From positions 11,331,973 through 11,395,972 of the forward strand of contig NC_081545.1 in NCBI RefSeq assembly GCF_901000735.1: 64,000 bases of DNA, written 5' to 3'. The notes beneath the pieces are model-generated. The model worked only from the letters and a program-made list of their open reading frames with translations, was not told where the DNA came from and ran no database searches. A program made the position numbers and the translations under genes. Source of the stretch: Corylus avellana (Eukaryota > Streptophyta > Magnoliopsida > Fagales > Betulaceae). Each line of letters begins with the position of its first letter. The stretch's first letter is position 1. Of the stretch, positions 11,479 through 21,832 are shown one piece after another.

Positions 11479-11727
11479 AGTAACACAGAGAGATAGCCAA
11501 ACAAGAGAGGAGTTTTATAAAGTATAGAGTAACACAGAAGGATGGTATATGGGATTGGTGAATGGTTTAAAAGCAGGAGTAATGAAAATAAGAATAGGAG
11601 CAGAAGTGGACGTAGCCTTGAGAGAGTCTATTCATGGCAAAGAGAAGATGAAGCTCTGGAGATAAAGCGAGGTTTTCTCTCTAGACGAGAGCGAGTTCTT
11701 GGTTTTTGACGTGAGGGAGTTACCTTA

Positions 11728-11741
11728 AAAGGTTAAAAGTT
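11728..11741. repeat. Target-site duplication, right copy, of the LINE
   Basis: AAAGGTTAAAAGTT, identical to 5237-5250. Confidence 0.88.
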
Positions 11742-12519
11742 AAAACTTTAAAACACCCAAAAAAAAAAAAGGATCCAATCACCAAATATATATATATATA
11801 TCACTTAACTAGTGCACATGCTTCTATCAACTTAGAGGAAGAATAGGGTATATCATTTGCATGTGGTAAAAGTAAAACAATATATTAACAAAAAATATTA
11901 TTTTATTAGTTCAAAACTTCAAATTGCCACTCAAATTGTGCCTTGAACCAGTTTTTAGCCTAATTAGACCTTATATTTGGTCATTGATACAATCCAGAAT
12001 TACCTCAAACTTATAACTGGAGTACTTCTCCCCCTCCATCAGGCTATTGGAGATAGGCCCAAATAATGTAATTACAATAAAGTGTAGGCCACAACCAATC
12101 TAGGAATGGTAGTTTGGAAGCACAAGACAATCATGTATATGGACTAATGGGACTAAGATGGAGTGATAAATATTGGACGGTTTGGATTTTCGCATTACCA
12201 AATTAATTATAGAGACAAAAGTTTCAAGTGATTAGCTACAATTGGCAACTTTTCTCTCTCTCTCTCTCTCTCTCTCTCCAAATTAGGGTTGTAACTCAAC
12301 CCCTTCTGGTTGAAATGCAAAACCCCCAATGTCCGAGCCAATGTGGGTCAAAGGTTAGGGAGTTTAGCCGCCCTTGAGCAAATGCTTGATTGGAATTGGT
12401 CAAGCCCAACACCAACTACTTCAGCTAGGAGTCATTTGGCTTGGTCGATTGGGTCGGCTTGAACTTTTTGCTTGGATCATGTTCGAACATCAATACATCA
12501 TATTCGGACATAAGCTTTT
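11742..12519. other. Intergenic, with CT microsatellite
   Basis: No gene is supported. A (TC)n run of about 28 bp lies at 12252-12280 and a short (TA)n run at about 11787-11801. Confidence 0.5.
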
Positions 12520-12757
12520 TGTTTGGATCGATTGTGTTAATTTTAAAAAGTTTACTTTTTACGTAGCGAATAAAACACAATCCCCAAAATCTGTAGCCCA
12601 CAAGACAAACATGTCTAAATTCAAAAACAAACATATAAGTTGGATTACTTACATGTAGTTTCGGCCTCTCCGAGGCATTGGGTTGTATGAGTATGCATCC
12701 GTTTTTCCAATGGTGTGGGGCTGAGCATTTGAAGCTCAAGCATACTTACATACTCAT
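12520..12757. repeat. Dispersed repeat, copy A, left part
   Basis: The segment begins TGTTTGGATCGATTGTG and aligns by eye with 28293-28500 (TGTTGGGATCTATTGCG), including the run ACAAACATATAAGT and the stretch around 12660-12720. The minus strand reads TPLEKRMHTHTTQCLGEAET in the same place where copy B reads TPLEERLHSSMPQCLGEAEA. The copia element at 12758-18608 split this copy. A retrotransposon LTR is possible because of the TGTT start, but this is not proven. Confidence 0.6.
12753..12757. repeat. 5-bp target duplication (CTCAT) of the copia element
   Basis: CTCAT precedes the left LTR and recurs at 18609-18613 directly after the right LTR, as expected for copia integration. Confidence 0.85.
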
Positions 12758-13205
12758 TGTGAGAATGAAATGAAAATTTGCTTTTAGGTGGAATAGATTC
12801 TACTGCTTTGTCATTGAACTTAAATAGAAAAGAGATACAAGTATAGTTGATCACATCAAGCTAACCAGATAAGCATTGATGTGATAAGGTAGCTATCTAC
12901 GATCATTGATAAAATAGGAGATTACTTACAATCAACCCCAAGATGTGTGGTTGAATGCAAACAGATTGCTTAATGGTTATTTGTTGCATTACAAGATAGA
13001 AATAAGAGTTGCAGTAGGAGTAGGAAGCTTATGGCGGCTGGTGACTATGCTCGAGTGCTTCAGTGATTGGGCTCGAGCACACTCATGATGCAAAGTAGCT
13101 GTTACTAGCCGTTGCTAGTGCGCTCGAGCGCTTTGTTGATTTGTTACTAAAATAGTCAACAGTCAATCTCCTTCCTTCATGGATAGTTGATCTCCTTCCT
13201 TAACA
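12758..13205 (-). repeat. 3' LTR of the copia element
   Basis: 448 bp, with ends TGTGAG (left) and CTTAACA (right) on the plus strand. It matches 18182-18608. Shared landmarks include GATACAAGTATAGTTGATCA and several CTCGAGC motifs in the region 13050-13140. Confidence 0.93.
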
Positions 13206-15420
13206 GCCCCCTTCAAATTGATGGGAGGAGGAGTGACCATGAGTTTGTCTCTTAGAAATTGGAACCTTGCTGAGGTAAGGCCTTTAGTGAAGATGTCAGC
13301 ACATTGATCTTGGGTGGAAGTATAGGATGTTGTGAGGTCTTTATGGAGGATCTTTTCTCTGATGAAGTGGTAGTCTACCTCGATGTGCTTGGTGCGAGAA
13401 TGGTATATGGGGTTTGAGGCAATAGCAATGGCACCCAAGTTGTCACACCAGAGTTGGGGAGGAGAGTGTAGAACTATTTACAATTCTTTGAGCAGCATTC
13501 TGAGCCAAGAGATTTCAGCAGTGGTGATAGCCATGGCACGCTATTCTGCTTTTGTACTGGACCTAGAAACAACTGGTTGTTTCTTTGCATGCTAGGACAC
13601 TAGGTCAGAACCAAAGAAAACACAATAGCCTGTTGTAGACCTGCGATCAAGGGGGTCACTAGCCCAGTTAGAGTCACAATAGGCATGGAGTTGTAGGGAT
13701 CCTGGTTTGAAGTGCAAACCATGTTCAGGTATTCCTTTGAGCTACCTCAGGACCCTCATGGCAGCTTTCAAGTGATCATTTTTGGAGAAGTGAAGGAATT
13801 GACATAACTGGTTCACAGTGTAGCTTATGTTTGGTCTTGTTAGAGTGCAATACTCCAATGCTCCAATTATATGTATGTAAGCTGTTGGATCAGATAAAGG
13901 ATCACCATCCAATCGTGTGAGCTTCTTTCTTGATGTGCAAGGTGCTGCATATGGCTTGGCCTGAAGCGTGTGAACTCGATCAAGAAGATCGACAATGTAT
14001 TTTCCTTGATTGAGATACAGTCCACTTTTGTCACGAAGCACATGAATGCCAAGGAAGAAGGAGAGGTATCCTAGATCCTTGAGTTTGAACTCCTACTACA
14101 GTCCCTATATAAGAGACTTGATGACAACCACATCAGTTCGAGTGACTATTATGTCATCAACATAAATAAGTACAAAAATATGAGTTGGTCCACGATGGAG
14201 CATAAACAGTGAGGAATCCACTAATGATCCAATAAATTCTAAATGTAGGAGAGCCTGAGAGAATCTCTGAAACCAAGCCCTAGGTGCCTATTTGAGGCCA
14301 TATATGGACTTTTTCAGTTTGCATATGCAATCAGGATGGATGCTGTCTTTAAAACAAGTTGGTTGTTCCATAAACACTTTCTCAGTCAGGTGGCCATGAA
14401 GAAAAGCATTGGAGACATCCAATTGCTTGAGTGGCCAGCAATAGTGGACTGCTAAGGAGAGAAGAATGCGTATGGTTGTTGGTTTGCTGACTGGACTGAA
14501 GGTCTCAGTGTAGTCAATGTCATCCCTTTGTTGAAAACCCTTTGCCAAAAGTCTGGCCTTATACCTTTCAATTGATCCATCTGACTTTTGTTTCAGCTTG
14601 AACACCCATTTATTTTTTATGATATTTCTGTTGAGAGGTCGAAGGCATATGGACCAAGTACCATTCTCATGGAGAGCTTGAAGTTCACTTTCCGTAGCAG
14701 CAAACCAAGAAGGGTGAGACTTAGCTTGAGCAAAAGTAGTGGGAACTTGAGGTAAGAGTACATTGGAGAGGGCTTGTAGAGGGTGTTTGGTGGATTGCAA
14801 GGAGTGGTAGAGCTTGAAGTTTGGAAACAAATTCTGTTTAAATGAACCAGTCATTGATCGAGTGATAATATGGGGATAAGGTGGTGCACGTGGGATAGAT
14901 AGTACTTGAAGTATGGATTGATCAGTTGTGGCTAGTGGAGCAAGGGAGGTATTGGCTGTTGAGTGAGTGGTAGGAGATGCAGGTGATGGTGACATAGGAG
15001 AAATAGAAGACTCCTAAGGCAAAGCTATGACAGAATCTGGTTCTTGAGGGGCAGGATCTGGTTTTTGTGTAACATATTCTGGTTCTTGTGGAGCAGATTC
15101 TGGTGCTAGTGCAGATGGCACAGCAGCATGAAGGACATTGATGCTGCTAGAGGTTAAGGATATAGGGATTGACACATGTATGGCAGCAGCATGAGAATCA
15201 GAAGGGTTTATTAAACTGGGAGAAGGGTTATGTATTGAAATGAAGTGAGAAGGTTGAAGGAAAATACCTGTTTTGGAGAGCTCAGCTCTTGCAGGGGAAG
15301 ATGCTGCCCTAACCTGTGCTGGAAACAGCATTTCATCAAAAATAACATGTTTGGAGATGTAGAGCCGATTGGTGGAGATATCAAGACACTTATAACCTTT
15401 TTGGTTAGGACTGTAACCAA
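13163..15420 (-). pseudogene. Copia pol, RT and RNase H part, broken
   Basis: The RT opens after a low-complexity linker with HENGTWSICLRP, then NKWVFKLKQKSDGSIERYKA, LDVSNAFLHG and KKSIYGLK. The active site YVDD is at 14164-14153, in another frame from the preceding block. After a Ty1 RT tail (SGLYLNQGKYIVDLLDR) comes RNase H ending with RTKHIEVDYHFIREK and ADIFTKGL. The last frame runs through the polypurine tract and stops inside the 3' LTR at 13163. Several stops and frameshifts make it non-functional. Confidence 0.85.
13206..13217 (-). promoter_or_regulatory. Polypurine tract of the copia element
   Basis: Minus-strand TTTGAAGGGGGC lies immediately upstream of the 3' LTR start (TGTTAAGG), the expected site for plus-strand DNA priming. 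Confidence 0.85.
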
Positions 15421-15424
15421 GAAA

Positions 15425-15429
15425 TAGGC
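15425..15429. repeat. 5-bp target duplication (TAGGC) of the TRIM
   Basis: TAGGC before the TRIM is repeated at 15946-15950 after it, and removing the TRIM plus one copy restores continuous copia sequence. Confidence 0.88.
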
Positions 15430-15945
15430 TGTAATGACCTAGAGACAAGTGCTAGCCACATATGCGCTATTACCCTAAAAGGACTAGTTAATTTAGAGCT
15501 TTTCTAGAATTCATTATAGAGCTCAGTTTCACCTAGTAACTAGGCAATGTGGGACTTAGCACCCATGACTATCTTTATAAATCACCCACTGTATATGGGC
15601 TTCTTCTCATCTTCCCAATATAGGATTGGGGTGTTACAAACTTCCCCTCTTAAATTCCTGACGTCCTCGTCAAGGCCACGTCATGCAGTGCTCTAGTATC
15701 ACATGACCTAGCAATACTAGGTGGCTCTGATACCACTTGTAACAACACATGAAAAAGCACTAGTCACATCTATGCTATTACCCTAAAAGGACTAGTCAAT
15801 TTGGAGGTTCCCTAAAATTCATTATAAAGTCCAATTTCACCTAGTAACTAGGCAATGTGAGACTTCGCACCCATGACTATCTTTATAAATCACCACTCTA
15901 TGTGGGTTTCTTCTCATCTTTTCAATATGGGACTGGGGTGTTACA
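15430..15945 (-). mobile_element. TRIM (miniature LTR retrotransposon), complete
   Basis: 516 bp in all, comprising a 209-bp LTR (15430-15638), a 99-bp internal region and a 208-bp LTR (15738-15945). On the minus strand the LTRs start TGTAACACCCC and end in ACA. The primer-binding site TGGTATCAGAGCC is at 15735-15723, two bases after the 5' LTR, and matches initiator Met tRNA. The polypurine tract AAGAGGGGAAGTT abuts the 3' LTR. No coding capacity exists, so it depends on enzymes of another LTR element. The LTRs carry TATAAAGATAG and a GTGCTAAGTCCCACATTGCC block. The 5S-like sequence typical of Cassandra was not seen. Confidence 0.93.
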
Positions 15946-15950
15946 TAGGC

Positions 15951-16700
15951 ACTGCTTGCTTCTAAATTCATGCTTAGGTGTGGCATATGGCCTTAGGAGA
16001 GGATAGCAAGCACAACCAAAGGTTCTTAGTATGGAGTAGTCAGGATCCTTATGAAATAACGTGGAGAAGGGACTATAGTGGTTTAAGGTTGGGGTAGGTA
16101 ATCTATTGATGAGATAGGTTGAGGTACAAACTGCTTCAACCCAATACCTAGCAGGAAGATGTGATTGTGCTAGAAGAATGAGACCAGTCTCTATGATATG
16201 CCTATGCTTCCTTTCAGCTATTCCATTTTGTTGGGAGGTGTGTGGGTAGGTGACTTTTTGGAGTATGCCAAGAGTGGATAAGAATCTGATGAAAGTGTTA
16301 GAGAGATATTCACCACACTCATCTATTTGGAACTGTTTGATTTTAAGGGAGAAGAAGTTTTCAACCAAGTTTTTGAATTGGAAAAAAGTGCTAAACTCAT
16401 CAGATTTGTTTTTAAGAGGAAAAACAACAATGTATAACATGAAAAGTCATCAATGAAAAGAACATAATATCTTCTTCCATTAATTGAAGAAATAGGAGAT
16501 ATCCATACATCACCATGAATAAGCTCCAATGGAGCATAACTAACGCAACTAGAATCTAAAAAAGATAATTGTTTGCGTTTTCCTAATTGGCACGAAGAAC
16601 AAATTGACTGAATAGCCTTGGATGGAGATACTGGTAACTAATAAATGCTAAAGATATACTGCAACACAGGCTGACTTGGATGTCCTAATTTGTTGTGCCA
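15951..16700 (-). pseudogene. Copia integrase, broken
   Basis: The fragment reads LIHGDVWISPISSINGRRYY (first catalytic Asp in HGDVW), FQIDECGEYLSNTFI (second Asp), then QQNGIAERKHRHIIE (catalytic Glu), followed by HLPARYWVEAV and INRLPTPTL. These are the D,D,E residues of copia integrase, normally joining cDNA to the host chromosome. The usual GGGEY is ECGEY here. The upstream zinc-binding part lies around 16560-16740 with damage. The frame ends where the TRIM interrupts it. Confidence 0.85.
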
Positions 16701-16835
16701 AACTAGGGAAGACACTTTGCCTCCAATGTGATCAGTGAGAGCTCTCACTTTATTTTTGGTGAAATGTTGCAGCTAGATAGGGTCGAGTCCATCTTTACTG
16801 GGCCCCTGTAGGAGGATCCTCCCTGTTAGGTTGAC

Positions 16836-17110
16836 CTATATCAAAAAATATGTAATTGTTAATGTAAATTGACAGTCATTGTCAAAACATAATTTGTTTA
16901 TAGAAAGGAGATTGGCTGCAGCCTCAGGACAGCGTAATATGTCATTGAGATAAAGCATGGTTGAATTTGAAATTTGGGAGGAAGAACTAGGGTGACATAT
17001 ACCAAGTCCACTACCATTTGCTACTGTTACGGATTCAGTACCCTTGTAAGGCTGCTGTATGGTTACATTTTCCAAACTAGCCGTGATGTGGGTGTTGGCT
17101 TCACTGTTTG
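16836..17110 (-). pseudogene. Copia protease region, broken
   Basis: The frame reads MENVTIQQPYKGTESVTVAN then GSGLGI and LYLNDILRCPEAAANLLSIN. This is the aspartic protease C-terminal half of copia polyproteins (LxVPxLxxNLLSVxK motif). The catalytic DSG segment upstream was not resolved. Confidence 0.7.
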
Positions 17111-17149
17111 TTAGCTAGTGATCCTCATCTTGGACAGCATTGGCTTAGG

Positions 17150-18088
17150 CTACCATGGCAGCAAGATCTGGTGGTGGATGGCGCCCTTGGAAAGCATAGT
17201 CCATTCGATGGAAGCAATCTAATGCTTGGTGATTCACTCTGCCACAAATTTGACAAGAAATCTTGTTGGATGAGCTAGGATTAGAAGGTGGGGCTCTGGT
17301 GAAATTGCTGGGTGGTCCAAAGTAAAGCCTGCCTTGAGAGAAGCCAACAGTGGAATGGTAGGGCTTCTTCTGAGGAAAGTTCTTGGATGGAGGGAATTGC
17401 CTTTTGAAGTTGCTGTTGTACTTGTGCTTGGCTGGTGACCTCTAAGAGCAAATGAGGTGTGCTCACTAGTGGCTGCTTGATGTTCCAAGAGTTGTTCATG
17501 TCCCATAAGTTGGAATTGAAAGTCTTCAAGGGTCATTGACTTATCCTTGGTATGCATGGAGAAGGTCATGACAAAGGTGTTGTAGGTAGGGCTCAATCCT
17601 CCAATGATGTAGGAGATTAAATCATCATCTGTAATGGGGTTACCAGCAATAGCTAGCTGGTCAAAGAGAGACATGGCTATGCGGATGAACTCAGCAAATG
17701 CCTTGGAACCTTGCCTCAAAGTCTGCAATTGTCGTCTAAGTTGTGTGACATGAGATCTTGATGGTAAGGCATAACGGGTAGCCAAAACAATCGAAACTTG
17801 AGCTGATGTTTTGCAGCCATAGACTGTGGGAATAGCTTGACTGGTCAAGGTTGCAATGAACCAGCTAAGTATTCACTGGTCCTTCTTTTCCAAGAGAATG
17901 TATTATGGGTTCAATACTTTAGGTAGTGTTTTGTCTGTAGCAGGGATGAGTTTTGGTGGGCATGGCTCAGAGCCATCAACAATGCCCATCAATCTATTTG
18001 TCTACAAGATGGGTTAAAATTGAAACACTCATCCTAGGTAATTGCTGTCATCCAATTTGGATTGACAAAGGTGCGCAATATTGGGCAT
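17150..18088 (-). pseudogene. Copia gag with CCHC knuckle, broken
   Basis: The UBN2-type gag core runs from KKDQ..LSWF (about 17880) through TVYGCKTSAQVSIVLATRYA, RRQLQTLRQGSKAFAEFI and DDDLISYIIGGLSPTYNTFV. The zinc knuckle CQICGRVNHQALDC is at about 17253-17212, in a different frame from the core. The first ATG in frame is at 18088. Just upstream the frame reads IAGSSSSALAFS, which suggests an original start codon about 13 codons earlier, now ATC. Gag would form the particle shell in an active element. Confidence 0.8.
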
Positions 18089-18169
18089 AGAAAAAGCAAG
18101 GGCAGATGAGCTTGATCCGGCGATGGAAGAGAAAGAAAGAAAGTATATAGAGAAGGTGTTAACCGAGAG

Positions 18170-18181
18170 GCTCTGATACCA
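18170..18181 (-). promoter_or_regulatory. Primer-binding site of the copia element
   Basis: Minus-strand TGGTATCAGAGC abuts the 5' LTR with no spacer and is complementary to the 3' end of initiator methionine tRNA, the standard copia primer. Confidence 0.93.
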
Positions 18182-18608
18182 TGTGAGCATGCAACGAAAA
18201 CTTGTTTTTAAGCTGAATACATTCTGCTACTTTCTCATTGAACTTAAAAAGAAAAGAGATACAAGTATAGTTGATCACATCAAGCTAACAAGATAAGCAT
18301 TGATGTGATAAGGTAGCTATCTACGATAATTAATACAATAGGAGATTAGTTACAATCAACCACAAGAGATGTGGTTGAATGCAAACAGATTGCTTAATGA
18401 TTATCTGTTTGCATTACAAGATAGAAATAAGAGTTGTAGTAGGAGTATGAAGCTTATGGCGGCTGGTGATTGCGCTCGAGCGCACTCGTGATACAAAGTA
18501 GCCGTTAGTAGCCGTTGCTAGTGCGCTCGAGCGCATTGTTGATTTGTTACTGAAATAGTGGACAGTTGATCTCCTTCCTTCATGCACAGTTGATCTCTTT
18601 CCTTAACA
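18182..18608 (-). repeat. 5' LTR of the copia element
   Basis: 427 bp, matching 12758-13205. It begins TGTTAAGG on the minus strand and ends CTCACA next to the primer-binding site. This LTR would hold the element promoter. Confidence 0.93.
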
Positions 18609-18800
18609 CTCATAATACGAGTCAATACTCATACCATCTTGTTCTTCATTTTCTTCACGTTTTTTGTGTTTTTTGTGAACTTGAAAAACATCTTGATGAT
18701 CTTCATAGTGTTCATGAAGAACATGTTAGTAATCTTGAAATTCCTTAAGAACTTCAAGATATTCAAACAATTGAGGAAACAATTCCTCCATTAGATTTGG
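18609..18800. repeat. Dispersed repeat, copy A, right part
   Basis: It continues the repeat that was split by the copia insertion. Text such as ATCTTGTTCTTC, TCTTGATG and AGATATTCAAACAATTGA matches 28550-28660. Similarity fades after about 18790. Confidence 0.6.
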
Positions 18801-18904
18801 ATTACTGGTCGACCAAGTTTTGGACCTTCATCAAAATATATGGTGAGATCTAGAATGATAATGCAAGAAAATATTGAAAGGTGTTTGAAAGTATGACAAC
18901 AACA

Positions 18905-19180
18905 AAAAAAATGTCGTGGTGCCATGTCAATAAAAACTTTATTGACGTGTTAAATTTGCCACGTCAGTAATTAGTGACGTGGCACATTGCACACGTCAAT
19001 AAATTGAAACATGTCAAAGATTGCCACGTTGCTAAATTTAAATTCAATTTAATTTTAAAAAAAATTATATTTAAATTATATAGATTAGTGACATGGCAAA
19101 ATATCACACGTCAATAATTATTGACGTGTCAAACTAGCACGTCAATAACTATTGATGTGTCAGAATGCCACGTCAATGAT
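18905..19180. repeat. Left subterminal TGACGTG repeat array
   Basis: Several copies of GACGTGGCA, CACGTCAATAA and ACATGTCA motifs occur in both orientations with AT-rich spacers of roughly 20-30 bp. One more cluster lies at 20123-20150, just before the nested LINE. Confidence 0.75.
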
Positions 19181-19199
19181 TTATTGATTAATTAATAAT

Positions 19200-20120
19200 A
19201 TTAATTATGTGTTTAAAAAAAAATATTACGTATCAAAATTTAATTGGTATACCCTATTAAATTTATATCATTGTAGTTTAGGGTTTTACTAAACTCGTAA
19301 TTAGTTTGTACAACTTAAATTCAATACAAACTAATTAATTAGGTTGTTGCTGTAAGAGACATATTCAAACCCATTAAAATTTTATAAAATTCTTAAAGTA
19401 CTTCAAGAATTTCATAAAATTGTAATGGGTTTGAATTATATGCTTATAATTATAATAAGGTGCTTAATTAATTGTTATGCAAGGCTTTCACAATACGAAA
19501 ACTTGACAATATATATATATATATATATATATTTGAAATAAAAACCTAGCAATATTGATAATGTTTACTATCAACCAATGAATACTTATTTATATATAGG
19601 TATATGTATATCGAGTAATATTTGTAAATGTATAAGATCAATACTTAGTAATGTGAGTCCGTGACAATTCAAATACATATATTTATTATTATGTACAATA
19701 TTTAATGATACTTAGTGATTAATTTGTAGTCTTCAATTTATTTTTTAAAAAAATTATTAACAGATAACTATAAAATTAAAAAGGTTGGTTTTAATTAGTA
19801 TTAATATTCTAGAGTACTAATATACATATATTCTAGAGTATTAATATACGTATATATGTATACATATATGTATATTCTAGAGTATCAAAAAATCAAGTGA
19901 TTTAAGAGCCATTTTATTTATTTTTTTAGAAATTAAATATTTAGTTAGTTATTATTTTAAATAACCGTTATTAATACATATATATGTTCTCTTAGTCTTT
20001 AGTATATAGTATTTATAGAAAAATAAGTAATCATATCGTTTTTTTTCTCTTATAAACACTAACTGGCCGGTGTTTATTAATTAGGAAAATATATATTAAG
20101 AAGATTTTCAAATTTTTATT
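19200..20120. other. AT-rich interior of the CACTA-like element
   Basis: No open frame or conserved motif was seen. It includes a (TA)n run at 19509-19532 and a thrice-repeated TATTCTAGAGTA text near 19806-19880. Confidence 0.4.
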
Positions 20121-20150
20121 TATTGACGTGCCACATGTGGACATGTCATT

Positions 20151-20161
20151 AAAGCCCATCT
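20151..20161. repeat. Target-site duplication (AAAGCCCATCT) of the plus-strand LINE
   Basis: The same 11 bases recur at 25943-25953, directly after the LINE poly-A tail. Confidence 0.88.
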
Positions 20162-20295
20162 ATAAAATATAATGACTATTTCGGTCTCCCCTAGGGTTTC
20201 TCTGGGAAACGGCTAGGTTGGGAGGTTTTGTCTTCTATCGGCTACGGCAGGGGAGAAGGTTGCTAATGGTTTTTTAACTACGACGGCTTGGCAAC

Positions 20296-21832
20296 GTGAT
20301 TTTCCTTATGATGGCGGACGAGTTGGAGAAATTGTGTGGCAAGTTCACTTTGACTGAAGGTGAGAGAACGGGCGTGGTTATCTGTGAGGGGGAAATAGCT
20401 GATGGTCGTGAAAAAGGGGAGCGGTGTCTGGTGGGCAGGATCGGTGGGGAGCGTAGGGTCAACAAGGAGGCGTTTCGTTCGGTCTTATCCCGGATTTGGC
20501 GACTGGCTGGTTCGGTGGTATTTAAGGAGGTGCTTGATAATGTCTGGGTGTTTGAATCTGAGGAGTTAGCGAACAAAAGACGGGTGCTAGAGGGCAGGCC
20601 ATGGTCATTCGATCTTCAAATATTGGTGTTGCAAGAGTTCGATAGGATTACACCACCATCACAACTGGTGTTCTCTCACTCGCCATTTTGGGTTCAAGTC
20701 CCTGAAATGCCTTTATTATGCATGAACAAAGCAGTGGGGGTCAAAATCGACGAGTCATTGGCTTCTGTTGAGGATGTCGATGTAGCTGGAGATGGAGAGG
20801 GATGGGGGCGTTGTCTACGTATTAGAGTGCATATTAACCTCCATGAGCCACTGGAGAGAGGCCGAGCATTGCAGTTGGGGGGAAAATCGTACTGGGTGAT
20901 TTTCAAATATGAAAAACTCCCCATGCTATGTTTTGACTATGGGAGGATCCTGCATGGGGGGAAAGGGTGTTCGGTGCAAGCTCATACAAAACAGACCAAT
21001 GACGGCAGGCCAAAAGAGTGGGGAGTATGGTTGCGGGGCCGAAGATCCAAGGTGGAGCAGTGGAGGTACTCGGGAGGGCGGAACAACCTTCTCGGCGGAG
21101 CAAAATAGGGACGGCAGTTCCTCGTTCAAGGGGTGGGGCAATAAGGCAACTCACTACCCACAAGGAAACCCTAGCCGTTACAATAATGGCAGTGAAGAGG
21201 TCAGCAGTCAGCGATCATATTCTTGCCATAAGGAGGAAGCGAGATTGGGGGAAGGCAGATCATGGGCAGATACACAAGGGTTGGATACGTTACAATGTGG
21301 AAGTTTGGGAAATAAAGGCTCCTTGAAGCCTCATGCAGAGCGGGATGTCAGCATGGAAAAGGATGGGGCCTGGACTGGTGGCAAAACCGCAACTTTCAAT
21401 CACGTCCCTGTGGCGAAAAATAATATGGGACTGAATTATATGGACAACTCGCAAGGTGGGCCCAACTTGCTAACGGCTGGTGACGTGGGTAAAAATTTAC
21501 TCGCAAGAGGTACTGCTGACGTGCTCCAGAATAGAATGGAATTAGTGGATGATTGTGTTGTCATGAAGGAGGCATCACCGACCACAATGGTGAGGACTAA
21601 GGTGTCAAAAACAAACTTAAGCAAACGGAAAAGTCAAGCCAGGGTTCCAAAAGATAGGAGGGAGGGTGCATCACAGTCGGCTACGGAAAAAAGAAAAGCC
21701 AAAAACCAAGAGGTTAGGGATGAGGGAGATAGGAGTGTCAAAAAAATCTGCACCGGTGAGGCCGGAAAGAGTAATGAGATAATGGAGGCGGCGGCGGCGG
21801 CGGTTGCTATGCAGCCCCGCCAATCTCAATGA
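20296..21832 (+). pseudogene. LINE ORF1 (DUF4283, CCHC), one frameshift
   Basis: The frame starts at MIFLMMADELEKLCGKFTLT (MADELEKL is the family-like start). DUF4283 features include SVVFKEVLDNVWVFESEE and GRPWSFDLQILVLQEFD. The knuckle CFDYGRILHGGKGC has Tyr in place of the second Cys. Near 21036-21045 the reading frame shifts: before it the text reads KEWGVWLR, after it AEDPRWSSGG continues in another frame. The rest is a basic, low-complexity tail ending at TGA 21830-21832. The protein would bind LINE RNA if intact. Confidence 0.85.

Larger units (their letters stand above)
5251..11727 (-). mobile_element. L1-type plant LINE, defective, interrupted by host DNA
   Basis: The element is about 6.5 kb including a foreign insert at about 7658-8438. 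The 14-bp duplication flanks it. Its 3' end (left) carries a short A-rich tail of type A8-TAATAAT. In order on the minus strand it has a 5' leader, ORF1 with DUF4283 and a CCHC-like knuckle, then ORF2 with an endonuclease, reverse transcriptase (VADD box at 6666-6655) and RNase H-like tail. The region between the RT C-terminus (about 5935) and the RNase H (5760) is too short for the usual zinc-binding RT domain, so an internal deletion is likely. Many stops and frameshifts make it inactive. Confidence 0.9.
12758..18608 (-). mobile_element. Ty1/copia LTR retrotransposon, defective
   Basis: A 5.85-kb element with TG..CA LTRs, tRNA-iMet primer-binding site, polypurine tract and CTCAT duplication. 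The gene order on the minus strand is gag with CCHC knuckle, protease, integrase, reverse transcriptase and RNase H. Integrase before RT defines copia. Its coding region is broken by stops and frameshifts and by a 516-bp TRIM at 15430-15945. The LTRs differ by several substitutions and indels (448 against 427 bp), so insertion is not recent. It landed inside dispersed repeat copy A. Confidence 0.95.

Noticed and set aside
12374..12658. 94-codon plus-strand frame
   Set aside because: It crosses the boundary of dispersed repeat copy A and matches nothing; most likely chance.
15723..15735. Initiator-tRNA-like sequence considered as a tRNA gene trace
   Set aside because: Only 13 bases complementary to the tRNA 3' end are present, next to an LTR; it is a primer-binding site.
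20694..21163. Minus-strand frames opposite LINE ORF1
   Set aside because: Shadows of the plus-strand ORF1, which has recognisable DUF4283 and knuckle motifs.
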